Shown in pieces: positions 49,744 through 58,494 of a stretch of 64,000 nucleotides of DNA. Every line of letters begins with the position of its first letter. The first letter of the stretch is position 1. Source of the DNA: Ralstonia condita (lineage in GTDB: Bacteria > Pseudomonadota > Gammaproteobacteria > Burkholderiales > Burkholderiaceae). Made by a program: the position numbers and the translations under genes. The notes below the pieces were generated by a model. It searched no databases and was not told where the DNA came from. It saw nothing but the letters and a program-made list of their open reading frames with translations. Location of the stretch: positions 682,001-746,000 of the forward strand of contig NZ_CATYWO010000001.1 in assembly GCF_958405655.1 (NCBI RefSeq), given 5' to 3'.

Positions 49744-51921
49744 ATGTTCAATAAGATCGTCAAGGAATTCCAGTGGGGCGGCCATACGGTTCGCATGGAA
49801 ACGGGTGAGATCGCTCGTCAAGCCAGCGGCGCCGTGGTGCTCGACATGGATGACACCGTCGTCCTCGCCACCGTGGTCGGTGCCAAGAATGCGAAGCCGG
49901 GCCAGGATTTCTTCCCGCTGACCGTCGACTACCTGGAAAAGACCTACGCCGCCGGCAAGATCCCGGGCGGCTTCTTCAAGCGTGAAGGCCGTCCGTCGGA
50001 AAATGAAACGCTGACCTCGCGCCTGATCGATCGTCCGCTGCGTCCGCTGTTTCCGGAAGGCTTCTACAACGAAGTTCAGGTCGTCATCCACGTGCTGTCG
50101 ATCAACCCGGAAGTGCCGGCCGACATCCCGGCGCTGGTCGCTGCTTCGGCTGCACTGGCCGTGTCGGGCCTGCCGTTCAACGGCCCGGTGGGGGCTGCCC
50201 GGGTGGGTTACAAAGATGGCCAGTACCTGCTCAACCCGAACCGTGCGCAACTGGCGCATTCGGAACTGGACCTCGTCGTTGCCGGTACCGAGCGTGCCGT
50301 GCTGATGGTCGAATCCGAAGCCAACCAGCTGTCGGAAGAAGTGATGCTGGGTGCCGTGGTGTACGGCCACGAGCAGATGCAGATCGCCATCAACGCGATC
50401 CATGACCTGGTGCGTGAAGGCGGCAAGCCTGAATGGGATTGGCAACCTGCGCCGAAGAACGAGGCGCTGGTCGCCAAGGTGTCGGAGCTGGGTCTGGCCG
50501 ACCTGCAGGCCGCTTATCAGCTGCGCCAGAAGTCGGCTCGCAGCCAGAAGCTGAAGGAAGTCTACAAGTCGGTTGCCGCCAAGCTGGCTGAAGCCGGCGT
50601 GGATGCCGACGGCGTGGAAGTCGACAACATCCTGTTCGAACTCGAGTCGAAGATCGTGCGCGGCCAGATCCTGAGCGGCGAGCCGCGTATCGACGGCCGC
50701 GACACCCGCACGGTGCGCCCGATCGAGATCCGCTCCTCCGTGCTGCCGCGCGCGCACGGTTCGGCGCTGTTTACGCGTGGTGAGACGCAGGCGCTGGTGG
50801 TGGCCACCCTCGGCACCAAGAGCGACGAGCAGATCATCGACGCGCTGCAAGGCGAGTACCGCGATCGCTTCATGCTCCACTACAACATGCCGCCGTTCGC
50901 CACGGGCGAAACCGGCCGTGTGGGCAGCCCGAAGCGCCGCGAGATCGGCCACGGTCGACTGGCCAAGCGCGCGCTGATTCCGGTGCTGCCGAAGGACGAC
51001 GAATTCGCTTACACGATGCGCCTGGTATCGGAGATCACCGAATCGAACGGCTCGTCCTCGATGGCGTCGGTGTGCGGCGGCTCGCTGGCACTGATGGACG
51101 CAGGCGTGCCCATCAAGGCGCACGTGGCTGGTGTGGCCATGGGCCTGATCCTGGAAGGCAACAAGTTCGCCGTGCTGACCGACATCCTGGGTGACGAAGA
51201 TCACCTGGGTGACATGGACTTCAAGGTGGCGGGTACCGACGCTGGTATCACCGCGCTGCAGATGGACATCAAGGTGCAGGGCATCACCAAGGAAATCATG
51301 CAAGTGGCACTGGCGCAGGCCAAGGAAGGCCGTCTGCACATCCTGGGCAAGATGCAGGCTGCCATGGGCGGCGCACGCACCGAGCTGTCGGAGCACGCTC
51401 CGCGCATGATCACCGTCAAGATCAATCCGGAGAAGATCCGCGACGTGATCGGCAAGGGCGGTTCGACCATCCAGGCGCTGACCAAGGAAACCGGCTGCAC
51501 GATCGACATCCAGGAAGACGGCACGATCACCATCGCGTCGACGTCGTCGGAAGGCATGGCCGAAGCCAAGCGCCGCATCGAAGGCATCACGGCCGAGGCT
51601 GAAGTGGGCAAGATCTACAACGGCACCGTGCTCAAGCTGCTGGACTTTGGCGCGATCGTCAACATCCTGCCGGGCAAGGACGGTCTGCTGCACATCTCGG
51701 AAATCGCCAACGAGCGCGTAAACCAGGTGTCCGACTACGTGAAGGAAGGCCAGGCTGTGCGCGTGAAGCTGCTGAGCACCGACGAGAAGGGCCGCATGCG
51801 TCTGTCGATCAAGGCTGCCAAGGCTGAGGAAGGTGACGTGCCGGCTGCGGCACCGCAAGCACCGGGTGCTGGCGACGCTGCCTCGCAGCAACAACAGCAA
51901 CAACAGCAACAACAGCAGTAA
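49744..51921 (+). CDS. pnp: Polynucleotide phosphorylase
   Basis: 3'-5' phosphorolytic exoribonuclease, trimeric, with a degradosome and RNA turnover role. 725 residues. Two RNase PH domains are joined by a helical linker (second domain: MPPFATGETGRVGSPKRREI and SSMASVCGGSLALMDAGVP). KH follows (about 555-615: IRDVIGKGGSTIQALTKETG) and then S1 (about 622-692: GTVLKLLDFGAIVNILPGKD). AGGAG precedes the ATG. The tail after S1 ends in about eleven consecutive Gln encoded by CAG/CAA repeats, which is unusual. Confidence 0.98.
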   Translation: MFNKIVKEFQWGGHTVRMETGEIARQASGAVVLDMDDTVVLATVVGAKNAKPGQDFFPLTVDYLEKTYAAGKIPGGFFKREGRPSENETLTSRLIDRPLRPLFPEGFYNEVQVVIHVLSINPEVPADIPALVAASAALAVSGLPFNGPVGAARVGYKDGQYLLNPNRAQLAHSELDLVVAGTERAVLMVESEANQLSEEVMLGAVVYGHEQMQIAINAIHDLVREGGKPEWDWQPAPKNEALVAKVSELGLADLQAAYQLRQKSARSQKLKEVYKSVAAKLAEAGVDADGVEVDNILFELESKIVRGQILSGEPRIDGRDTRTVRPIEIRSSVLPRAHGSALFTRGETQALVVATLGTKSDEQIIDALQGEYRDRFMLHYNMPPFATGETGRVGSPKRREIGHGRLAKRALIPVLPKDDEFAYTMRLVSEITESNGSSSMASVCGGSLALMDAGVPIKAHVAGVAMGLILEGNKFAVLTDILGDEDHLGDMDFKVAGTDAGITALQMDIKVQGITKEIMQVALAQAKEGRLHILGKMQAAMGGARTELSEHAPRMITVKINPEKIRDVIGKGGSTIQALTKETGCTIDIQEDGTITIASTSSEGMAEAKRRIEGITAEAEVGKIYNGTVLKLLDFGAIVNILPGKDGLLHISEIANERVNQVSDYVKEGQAVRVKLLSTDEKGRMRLSIKAAKAEEGDVPAAAPQAPGAGDAASQQQQQQQQQQQ
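51884..51918 (+). repeat. CAG/CAA repeat encoding the PNPase poly-Gln tail
   Basis: A near-regular CAACAGCAA triplet repeat runs up to the pnp stop codon and encodes a pure glutamine tract. Such repeats can change in length by slippage without shifting the frame. Confidence 0.85.
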
Positions 51922-51942
51922 GCGCGGCGTTTCTCGTGACGG

Positions 51943-51973
51943 AAACGGCTGGACGATGTCCAGCCGTTTTTTT
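51943..51973 (+). terminator. Terminator after pnp
   Basis: A 12-bp stem AAACGGCTGGAC / GTCCAGCCGTTT with a GAT loop, followed by a T run. Confidence 0.93.
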
Positions 51974-52021
51974 GTTTACACTGCGTCGCGAGTGTTTCTC
52001 GCAACCCCATCGCGCCCTAAC

Positions 52022-52969
52022 ATGAGCCGCCTGTTCGAGCAAAACCGCATCGCCGTCGTCTGGGATTTCGACAAGACGCTGATCCCTCGCTACATGCAGG
52101 AGCCTCTCTTTGAACGCTACGGCGTTGCCGAGCAGGCGTTCTGGGACGAAGTCGACGCGGGCGCGAGGGAAATCGAGTTTCGCGGACAAAAAGTCAACCG
52201 CGAAACCTTCTACCTGAACGTTTTGCTGCGCCACGTGCGTGACGGCCGCATGAGTGGTCTGGACAATGCCACGCTGCGCGAACTTGGCGCCGAGCTTGAG
52301 TTCTTCCCGGGCGTGACCGACTTTTTCGAGCGCAGCAAGATCTGGGTGCGCGACAGCGGCGCCTACCAGGCGTTCGACATCAAGCTCGAGCACTACATCG
52401 TCAGCACTGGCCTGACCGAGATGATCAAGGGCTCGCCCATCGCGCCGTATATCGATGGCGTATGGGGCTGCGAATTTCTGGAAGCCCCGGATGCGACCGG
52501 CCGGCTCGTGATCTCGGAGGTCATCTATGCCATCGACAACACCACCAAGACACGCGCGCTGTTCGAGATCAACAAGGGCGTCAACAAGCACCCGGAAGCG
52601 GTCAACGTCAACTCGTCCATCGCCGAGGATGAGCGTCGCGTGCCGTTTGCCAACATGATCTACGTGGCCGATGGCCCGAGCGATATTCCGGCGTTCTCGG
52701 TGGCGCGCAAGGGCGGCGGTCGCACGTACGCGGTCTACAACCCCGAGAGCCCGCGCTCTTTCGAGCAGGCCGACAACTTGCGTGCGGATGATCGCGTCGA
52801 CATGCACGGCCCGGCCGACTACCGCGCCGGCTCGCCGACTGAGATGTGGCTCAAATTACATATCGGCAAGATCGCCGATGCCATCGTCCATGGCAAACAG
52901 GAGATCCTGCGCGAAACCACGCGCGGCATTCCGCAGCACTTCGTCGAACCGAAGCGCTCTGTGTCGTAA
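52022..52969 (+). CDS. HAD-family hydrolase (phosphoserine-phosphatase-like)
   Basis: The 315 residues begin with the HAD motif I VVWDFDKTLIP (nucleophile Asp about residue 15). Motif II is probably IVSTGLTEMIKG and motif IV the acidic YVADGPSDIPAF. A large helical cap lies between motifs I and II. The substrate is unknown; family context suggests a small phosphorylated metabolite. The start at 52022 (MSRLFEQNR) is the first ATG of the conserved part and lacks a strong SD. It is followed 20 nt later by the quinone oxidoreductase. Confidence 0.85.
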   Translation: MSRLFEQNRIAVVWDFDKTLIPRYMQEPLFERYGVAEQAFWDEVDAGAREIEFRGQKVNRETFYLNVLLRHVRDGRMSGLDNATLRELGAELEFFPGVTDFFERSKIWVRDSGAYQAFDIKLEHYIVSTGLTEMIKGSPIAPYIDGVWGCEFLEAPDATGRLVISEVIYAIDNTTKTRALFEINKGVNKHPEAVNVNSSIAEDERRVPFANMIYVADGPSDIPAFSVARKGGGRTYAVYNPESPRSFEQADNLRADDRVDMHGPADYRAGSPTEMWLKLHIGKIADAIVHGKQEILRETTRGIPQHFVEPKRSVS

Positions 52970-52989
52970 CCCTCACTGACCCGATTCCC

Positions 52990-53994
52990 ATGAAAGCGAT
53001 TGAAATCACACAATACGGCGGCCCGGAAGTCCTGAAGCTTGGCGAGCGGCCCACGCCGGAGCCGAAACCGGGCGAAGTGCTGATCCGCGTGCGCGCGGCC
53101 GGCGTGAATCGGCCGGATGTGTTTCAGCGCACCGGCAATTACCCGGTGCCGCCCGGCGCCTCCGATATTCCCGGGCTGGAGGTGGCTGGAGAGCTCGTCG
53201 GCGGAGATCTGTCGCACGCCGACAACCGGTATGGCTTGAAGCTGGGCGATCGCGCATGCGCGCTGGTGCAGGGTGGCGGTTACGCAGAATTCTGCACCGC
53301 TCCGCTGGGCCAGGTGCTGCCGGTGCCGGTAGGCTTGTCCGACGTCGAGGCTGCCGCCCTGCCGGAAAACTATTTCACCGTCTGGTCGAACGTCTTTGAT
53401 CGCGGGTTGCTCGGGCGGGGCGCACATGGTGCCGAAGAAACCCTGCTCGTGCAGGGCGGCTCCAGTGGCATCGGTACCACGGCCATCCAGCTGGCGTCGG
53501 CATTGGGCCATCGGGTGTTCGCCACGGCAGGCAGCGAGGACAAGTGCGCGGCCTGCGTCGAACTGGGCGCCGCTCGCGCCATCAACTACAAGACAGAAGA
53601 TTTTGTCGAGATCGTCAAGTCGGAGACCGGGCGTGGTGCCGACGTGGTGCTGGACATGGTGGGCGGCAGCTATGTCGCGCGCGAGATTGCCTGTACGGCC
53701 GACGACGGGCGTATCGTGCTGATCGCATTGCTCGGTGGCGCCAAGGCCGAGGTGCCGCTGGGCGACATCCTGCGCCGGCGCATCACGCTGACGGGCTCGA
53801 CGCTGCGCCCGCGGCCGGTCGCCTTCAAGGCTGCGATCGCCAGCCACTTGTACGAGACGGTATGGCCCCTGCTGGCGTCGGGCCGCATCAAACCTGTGAT
53901 TCACGAGGTCATGCCGGCGGCACAGGCGGCTCAGGCGCATGCCTTGATGGAGTCGAGTGCCCACATCGGCAAGATCATGTTGATTTGGGATTGA
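52990..53994 (+). CDS. NAD(P)H quinone oxidoreductase, PIG3/Qor type
   Basis: A 334-residue medium-chain reductase without the catalytic-zinc cysteines. It has the N-terminal GroES-like region (GEVLIRVRAAGVNRPDVFQR), the NADPH motif LVQGGSSGIGTTAIQLASAL and TLRPRPVAFKAAI near the end, all typical of PIG3-type quinone reductases. It probably reduces quinones or reactive carbonyls. It lies downstream of the HAD gene and is separated from tpiA by a promoter. Confidence 0.93.
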   Translation: MKAIEITQYGGPEVLKLGERPTPEPKPGEVLIRVRAAGVNRPDVFQRTGNYPVPPGASDIPGLEVAGELVGGDLSHADNRYGLKLGDRACALVQGGGYAEFCTAPLGQVLPVPVGLSDVEAAALPENYFTVWSNVFDRGLLGRGAHGAEETLLVQGGSSGIGTTAIQLASALGHRVFATAGSEDKCAACVELGAARAINYKTEDFVEIVKSETGRGADVVLDMVGGSYVAREIACTADDGRIVLIALLGGAKAEVPLGDILRRRITLTGSTLRPRPVAFKAAIASHLYETVWPLLASGRIKPVIHEVMPAAQAAQAHALMESSAHIGKIMLIWD

Positions 53995-54010
53995 CGCCAA
54001 GACGCGAAAA

Positions 54011-54040
54011 TTGACCCCGTTTTTGCCGCCACGGTAGAAT
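54011..54040 (+). promoter_or_regulatory. tpiA promoter
   Basis: TTGACC (54011-54016), 18 bp, TAGAAT (54035-54040). The -10 overlaps an in-frame ATG at 54039, so that ATG cannot be the tpiA start when this promoter is used. Confidence 0.8.
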
Positions 54041-54074
54041 GCCGGGTTTATTTGACAGTCGACCGAGCAAAAAC

Positions 54075-54821
54075 GTGAACGCAAGACCGAAGCTGGTGGT
54101 GGGCAACTGGAAGCTGCATGGCAGCCTGAGCACCAACGCCGCGCTGCTTGAACAGATCAAGGCGGCAGGCAAAACCAACGCCACGCTGGCGGTGTGCGCC
54201 CCGTTCCCGTACTTGGCGCAGTGCCAGTCGCTGCTGGCCGGCTCGATGGTGGGGTGGGGTGCTCAAGACGTGTCGGCAGAAACGCGCGGCGCCTTTACCG
54301 GTGAAGTGGCGGCGTCGATGCTGTCGGAATTCGGCTGTGGCTACGTGATCGTCGGCCACTCCGAACGCCGAACGTATCACGGCGAAACCGATGCGCAAGT
54401 GGCGACGAAAGCGCTGCGGGCCTTGGAACACGGCATCATCCCGATTGTCTGTGTGGGTGAAACGCTCGCACAGCGTGAAGCCGGTGAGACAGAGCAGGTG
54501 GTCGGCCGCCAGCTGGACGCGGTGCTGGACGCGCTGTCGGTTGAGCAACTCGGCCGCATCGTTGTGGCCTATGAGCCCGTCTGGGCCATCGGTACCGGTA
54601 AAACGGCGACGAGCGAGCAGGCTCAGGCGGTCCATGCGTTCCTGCGTGGCCGCGTCGCTGCGTGCCATGCTGATGTGGCACAGCGCCTGCCGATCCTGTA
54701 TGGCGGCAGTGTGAAGCCGGACAATGCGGGTGAGCTGTTCGCGATGGCCGATATCGACGGCGGCCTGATCGGCGGCGCATCGCTGAAGGCTGAAGATTTT
54801 CTGGCGATCGGCCGCGCGTAA
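54075..54821 (+). CDS. tpiA: Triosephosphate isomerase (GTG start)
   Basis: Interconverts glyceraldehyde 3-phosphate and dihydroxyacetone phosphate. From GTG 54075 the product is 248 residues and begins at the conserved RPKLVVGNWKLHGS. Active-site motifs are VIVGHSERR (His) and VAYEPVWAIGTGKTA (Glu and the flexible loop), with YGGSVKPDN at the phosphate site. The upstream ATG at 54039 would add 12 unrelated residues and lies inside the promoter. secG follows 64 nt later. Confidence 0.96.
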   Translation: MNARPKLVVGNWKLHGSLSTNAALLEQIKAAGKTNATLAVCAPFPYLAQCQSLLAGSMVGWGAQDVSAETRGAFTGEVAASMLSEFGCGYVIVGHSERRTYHGETDAQVATKALRALEHGIIPIVCVGETLAQREAGETEQVVGRQLDAVLDALSVEQLGRIVVAYEPVWAIGTGKTATSEQAQAVHAFLRGRVAACHADVAQRLPILYGGSVKPDNAGELFAMADIDGGLIGGASLKAEDFLAIGRA

Positions 54822-54885
54822 GCGGCTGTCTAGGTCGTCGCACAACGGATGTGCGCGACCGCAACATATTCTTGAGAGAAGCGAA

Positions 54886-55245
54886 ATGGCGATTCTGAAA
54901 ACTCTGCTGCTGGTAGCGCAAATCCTAAGCGCACTGGGCGTCATCGGGTTGGTGCTGCTGCAGCACGGCAAGGGCGCGGATGTTGGCGCGGCATTCGGCT
55001 CGGGCGCCTCGGGCAGCCTGTTTGGTGCCAGTGGCTCAGCCAACTTCCTGTCGCGTACGACGGCGGTACTGGCCACCGTGTTCTTCATTGCCACGCTGGC
55101 GCTCACGCTGATCGGTACGAATAAGGGTGGTGTTTCGGCGGGTGTGATGGGAGCGGTGGCGCCTGTTGCGCCGGCGGCTTCGGCGCCTGCTGCGTCGGCT
55201 CCGGCGGCATCAGCGGCAGCGTCCGCGCCGGCTGTGCCGAAGTAA
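54886..55245 (+). CDS. secG: Preprotein translocase subunit SecG
   Basis: A 119-residue component of SecYEG. Two membrane helices (about 2-22 and 50-74) flank the conserved GKGADVGAAFGSGASGSLFG loop. The C-terminal tail is an Ala/Pro-rich low-complexity run. GAGAG lies 8 nt before the ATG. It is downstream of tpiA, the common order in proteobacteria, and ends in a terminator. Confidence 0.96.
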   Translation: MAILKTLLLVAQILSALGVIGLVLLQHGKGADVGAAFGSGASGSLFGASGSANFLSRTTAVLATVFFIATLALTLIGTNKGGVSAGVMGAVAPVAPAASAPAASAPAASAAASAPAVPK

Positions 55246-55291
55246 TTTCCCGTAATCAATAGGGGTGTGCTGTCGCGGTTCGAAAGCCCAT

Positions 55292-55310
55292 CTTGCAGTG
55301 CAAGTTTTTT
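55292..55310 (+). terminator. Terminator after secG
   Basis: Short stem CTTGC / GCAAG with a 3-nt loop, followed by six T. Confidence 0.75.
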
Positions 55311-55319
55311 GTTTGTGCA

Positions 55320-55349
55320 TTGAACAAAAGTCTCGCTTTGCGGTAGAAT
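55320..55349 (+). promoter_or_regulatory. Promoter of tRNA-Leu, possibly also of nuo
   Basis: TTGAAC (55320-55325), 18 bp, TAGAAT (55344-55349), about 76 nt before the tRNA. Confidence 0.75.
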
Positions 55350-55425
55350 GCAAGGCTTGAAACAATACGGAAAACGGCGGAGGCGCCAAGCCAAATCCGG
55401 CTTCCTGATAAAGTTTCATCCCCCA

Positions 55426-55510
55426 GCCGACGTGGTGAAATTGGTAGACACGCTATCTTGAGGGGGTAGTGGCGAAAGCTGTGCGAGTTCGAGTCTCGCC
55501 GTCGGCACCA
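55426..55510 (+). tRNA. tRNA-Leu(GAG)
   Basis: An 85-nt class II tRNA with encoded CCA. The acceptor stem is GCCGACG / CGTCGGC and the anticodon loop TTGAGGG gives GAG. The long variable arm is GTGGCGAAAGCTGT, and the T arm has GAGTTCGAGTCTC. It reads CTC/CTT codons, so it is not the isoacceptor for the CTA codons in the leuA leader. No terminator separates it from nuoA. Confidence 0.97.
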
Positions 55511-55673
55511 ATCAAATTCGGGGTCTGTTCAACGGGATGTTCCGCGCAGGCCCCTCCGCAAGACGACGCGCAGTTGAAGCGTCGTAAGGCTGCGGACCCG
55601 GCGCCTTCGATGGGGCGACAAGGCGCCGCCTGCGGGCAGTGCTGTTGCAACCATTCAAAAAGGCGGGCGTCCC
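55511..55673 (+). promoter_or_regulatory. nuoA leader
   Basis: 163 bases containing a perfect inverted repeat GGCGCCTT (55600-55607) / AAGGCGCC (55620-55627). No strong promoter is seen. With no terminator after the tRNA, the nuo operon may be at least partly read from the tRNA promoter. Confidence 0.4.
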
Positions 55674-56033
55674 TTGAACCTCGAAGCCTATTTCCCCGTA
55701 CTGTTGTTTATCGTTGTCGGCGTTGGCCTTGGCCTTGCTCTGATGACCATCGGCCGAGTTCTCGGTCCGAACAATCCCGATCCTGACAAGCTCTCGCCGT
55801 ACGAGTGCGGCTTCGAAGCGTTCGAAGACGCGCGCATGAAGTTCGACGTGCGCTATTACCTCATCGCCATCCTGTTCATTCTGTTCGATCTGGAGACTGC
55901 GTTCCTGTTTCCGTGGGGCGTGGCGCTGCGTGAGATCGGCTGGCCTGGGTTCTTCGCGATGGGTGTGTTTCTTCTCGAGTTTCTCGTGGGCTTCGTCTAC
56001 ATCTGGAAAAAAGGCGCGCTCGATTGGGAGTGA
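55674..56033 (+). CDS. nuoA: NADH-quinone oxidoreductase subunit A (TTG start)
   Basis: Small membrane subunit of complex I. The 119 residues include three helices and the conserved KLSPYECGFEAFEDARMKFD. The start is TTG at 55674 (NLEAYFPVLLF follows), preceded by AGGCGGG; no ATG fits the family N-terminus. First of the nuoABCDEFGHI run. Confidence 0.96.
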   Translation: MNLEAYFPVLLFIVVGVGLGLALMTIGRVLGPNNPDPDKLSPYECGFEAFEDARMKFDVRYYLIAILFILFDLETAFLFPWGVALREIGWPGFFAMGVFLLEFLVGFVYIWKKGALDWE

Positions 56034-56039
56034 TGTGAA

Positions 56040-56522
56040 ATGGCGATCGAAGGCGTACTCAATGAAGGCTTTGTCACGACAACCGCTGACAAGCTGATCA
56101 ACTGGACCCGTACCGGGTCACTGTGGCCGATGACGTTCGGCCTGGCCTGCTGTGCCGTCGAAATGATGCACGCTGGCGCATCGCGTTATGACCTGGACCG
56201 CTTCGGTGTGGTGTTCCGCCCGTCGCCGCGTCAGTCTGACGTGATGATCGTGGCCGGCACGCTGTGTAACAAGATGGCGCCCGCGCTGCGCAAGGTGTAC
56301 GACCAGATGGCCGAGCCTCGCTGGGTCATCTCGATGGGGTCGTGCGCCAATGGCGGTGGCTATTACCACTATTCTTACTCCGTCGTGCGCGGCTGCGATC
56401 GCATCGTGCCGGTCGATGTGTACGTGCCGGGCTGCCCGCCGACGGCGGAAGCGCTGATTTATGGCGTCATCCAGCTGCAGGCGAAGATCCGCCGTACCAA
56501 TACCATCGCGCGCAAGGGCTGA
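56040..56522 (+). CDS. nuoB: NADH-quinone oxidoreductase subunit B
   Basis: Carries cluster N2, which passes electrons to quinone. 160 residues with the ligands in LACCAVEMMHAGA, SMGSCANGGGYY and VPGCPPTAEAL. It starts 6 nt after nuoA and is followed by nuoC after 1 nt. Confidence 0.98.
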   Translation: MAIEGVLNEGFVTTTADKLINWTRTGSLWPMTFGLACCAVEMMHAGASRYDLDRFGVVFRPSPRQSDVMIVAGTLCNKMAPALRKVYDQMAEPRWVISMGSCANGGGYYHYSYSVVRGCDRIVPVDVYVPGCPPTAEALIYGVIQLQAKIRRTNTIARKG

Positions 56523-56523
56523 C

Positions 56524-57126
56524 ATGACCGACAAGCTTGCCACCCTGAAAGCCGCGCTCGAGAAGGCGCTAGGCAACCGCATTCAGAGTCTGTCCGAAGC
56601 CGTCGGTGAACTCACCCTGGTGGTGAAGGCTTCCGATTATCTCGAGGCCATGCGGGTGCTGCGCGACGACGCTTCGCTCAAGTTCGAGCAACTGATGGAT
56701 CTGTGCGGCGTCGACTATGCCGACTACGGCGATGGTGCCTGGAATGGTCCGCGCTTTGCCGCTGTCTCGCATCTGCTGTCGGTATCGCACAACTGGCGCG
56801 TGCGCGTGCGCGTGTTTGCGCCGGATGACGACCTTCCTGTCGTGCCGTCCGTTGTAGACATCTGGAATTCCGCAAACTGGTTCGAGCGCGAGGCGTTCGA
56901 CCTGTACGGTCTGGTCTTCGAAGGCCATCCGGACCTGCGCCGCATCCTGACCGATTACGGTTTCATCGGCCATCCGTTCCGCAAGGATTTCCCTGTGTCG
57001 GGTTACGTTGAAATGCGTTACGACCCGGTGCAGCGCCGTGTGGTCTACCAACCGGTGACCATCGAGCCGCGTGAGATTACGCCGCGTGTGATCCGTGAGG
57101 ATCAATACGGTGGCCTGAAGCACTGA
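56524..57126 (+). CDS. nuoC: NADH-quinone oxidoreductase subunit C
   Basis: 200-residue 30-kDa subunit of the peripheral arm. Characteristic are LMDLCGVDY near the middle and WFEREAFDLYGLVFEGHPDL...RRILTDYGF (quoted: EREAFDLYGL). Separate nuoC and nuoD genes, rather than a nuoCD fusion, are the betaproteobacterial pattern. Confidence 0.97.
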   Translation: MTDKLATLKAALEKALGNRIQSLSEAVGELTLVVKASDYLEAMRVLRDDASLKFEQLMDLCGVDYADYGDGAWNGPRFAAVSHLLSVSHNWRVRVRVFAPDDDLPVVPSVVDIWNSANWFEREAFDLYGLVFEGHPDLRRILTDYGFIGHPFRKDFPVSGYVEMRYDPVQRRVVYQPVTIEPREITPRVIREDQYGGLKH

Positions 57127-57139
57127 AGGGCGCCCGATC

Positions 57140-58393
57140 ATGGCAGATATCAAGAACTACACCCTGAACTTCGGCCCGCAGCACCCGGCCGCGCACGGCG
57201 TGCTGCGCCTGGTGCTCGAGCTGGATGGCGAAGTGATTCAGCGCGCTGACCCGCATATCGGCCTGCTGCATCGTGCGACTGAGAAGCTCGCTGAGCAGAA
57301 GACCTGGATCCAGAGCGTACCGTACATGGACCGCCTCGACTATGTGTCGATGATGGTCAACGAACACGCCTATGTGATGGCCATCGAGCGCCTGCTGGGC
57401 CTCGAGGTTCCGCTCCGTGCACAGTACATCCGCGTCATGTTCGACGAGATCACGCGGATCATGAACCACCTGATGTGGATCGGTTCGCACGCGCTGGACG
57501 TGGGCGCCATGGCGGTGTTCCTGTATGCCTTCCGCGAGCGCGAGGACCTGTTCGACATGTATGAAGCCGTGTCGGGCGCGCGTATGCATGCGGCCTATTA
57601 TCGTCCGGGCGGCGTGTACCGCGACCTGCCCGATACGATGCCGCAATACAAGGCATCCAAGGTGCGCAACGAGAAGGCGCTGGCCGCGCTGAACGAAACA
57701 CGTTCGGGCTCCCTGCTGGATTTCATCGAAGACTTCACCAATCGTTTCCCGAAGTACGTCGACGAATACGAAACGCTGCTCACCGATAACCGGATCTGGA
57801 AGCAGCGCCTGGTCGGCATTGGCGTGGTGAGCCCGGAGCGTGCGCTCCAGAAGGGTTTCTCCGGCGCCATGCTGCGCGGCTCCGGGATCGAGTGGGATGT
57901 ACGCAAGAAGCAGCCGTACGAGGTGTACGACCGCATCGATTTCGATATCCCCGTCGGGGTCAATGGCGATTGCTACGACCGTTACCTGGTGCGTGTCGAA
58001 GAAATGCGCCAGAGCAACCGCATCATTCGCCAGTGCATCGAGTGGCTACGCAAGAATCCGGGTCCGGTGATCACCGACAACCACAAGGTGGCACCGCCCT
58101 CGCGCGTGGACATGAAGACCAACATGGAAGAGTTGATCCACCACTTCAAGCTCTTCACGGAAGGCATGCACGTGCCGGAAGGCGAGGCGTATGCCGCCGT
58201 CGAGCACCCGAAGGGCGAGTTCGGTATCTATGTGGTGTCCGATGGTGCCAACAAGCCGTACCGCCTGAAGATTCGTGCACCGGGCTTCGCCCATCTGGCG
58301 GCACTCGACGAGATGGCCAAGGGTCACATGATCGCCGATGCAGTGACGATCATCGGGACGCAGGACATCGTGTTCGGCGAAATCGATCGCTGA
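57140..58393 (+). CDS. nuoD: NADH-quinone oxidoreductase subunit D
   Basis: 417-residue 49-kDa subunit forming the quinone pocket with NuoB. Family segments are FGPQHPAAHGVLRLVLELDG at the N-terminus, LLHRATEKL, SGARMHAAYYRPGGV and the C-terminal GTQDIVFGEIDR. It lies 13 nt after nuoC. Confidence 0.98.
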   Translation: MADIKNYTLNFGPQHPAAHGVLRLVLELDGEVIQRADPHIGLLHRATEKLAEQKTWIQSVPYMDRLDYVSMMVNEHAYVMAIERLLGLEVPLRAQYIRVMFDEITRIMNHLMWIGSHALDVGAMAVFLYAFREREDLFDMYEAVSGARMHAAYYRPGGVYRDLPDTMPQYKASKVRNEKALAALNETRSGSLLDFIEDFTNRFPKYVDEYETLLTDNRIWKQRLVGIGVVSPERALQKGFSGAMLRGSGIEWDVRKKQPYEVYDRIDFDIPVGVNGDCYDRYLVRVEEMRQSNRIIRQCIEWLRKNPGPVITDNHKVAPPSRVDMKTNMEELIHHFKLFTEGMHVPEGEAYAAVEHPKGEFGIYVVSDGANKPYRLKIRAPGFAHLAALDEMAKGHMIADAVTIIGTQDIVFGEIDR

Positions 58394-58494
58394 GCGCCCA
58401 GTAAACGAAGGTTTGACGCGCGGGCAAGCGCGGCTGTGAAACGAGGACGCACGCCGGGGTGAGAGCCCCGCGTCCCGCACCAATCGCAACGAAC

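Noticed and set aside
49597..51912. A 771-codon minus-strand frame opposite pnp, starting with a Leu run
   Set aside because: It is the reverse reading of PNPase codons and of the CAG/CAA repeat; no SD and no domain.
51884..51918. The CAG/CAA repeat as a possible CRISPR or satellite array
   Set aside because: It is a triplet run inside the pnp frame, with no spacers and no cas genes.
54039..54074. ATG start for tpiA
   Set aside because: It overlaps the -10 hexamer of the tpiA promoter and would add residues outside the family N-terminus.
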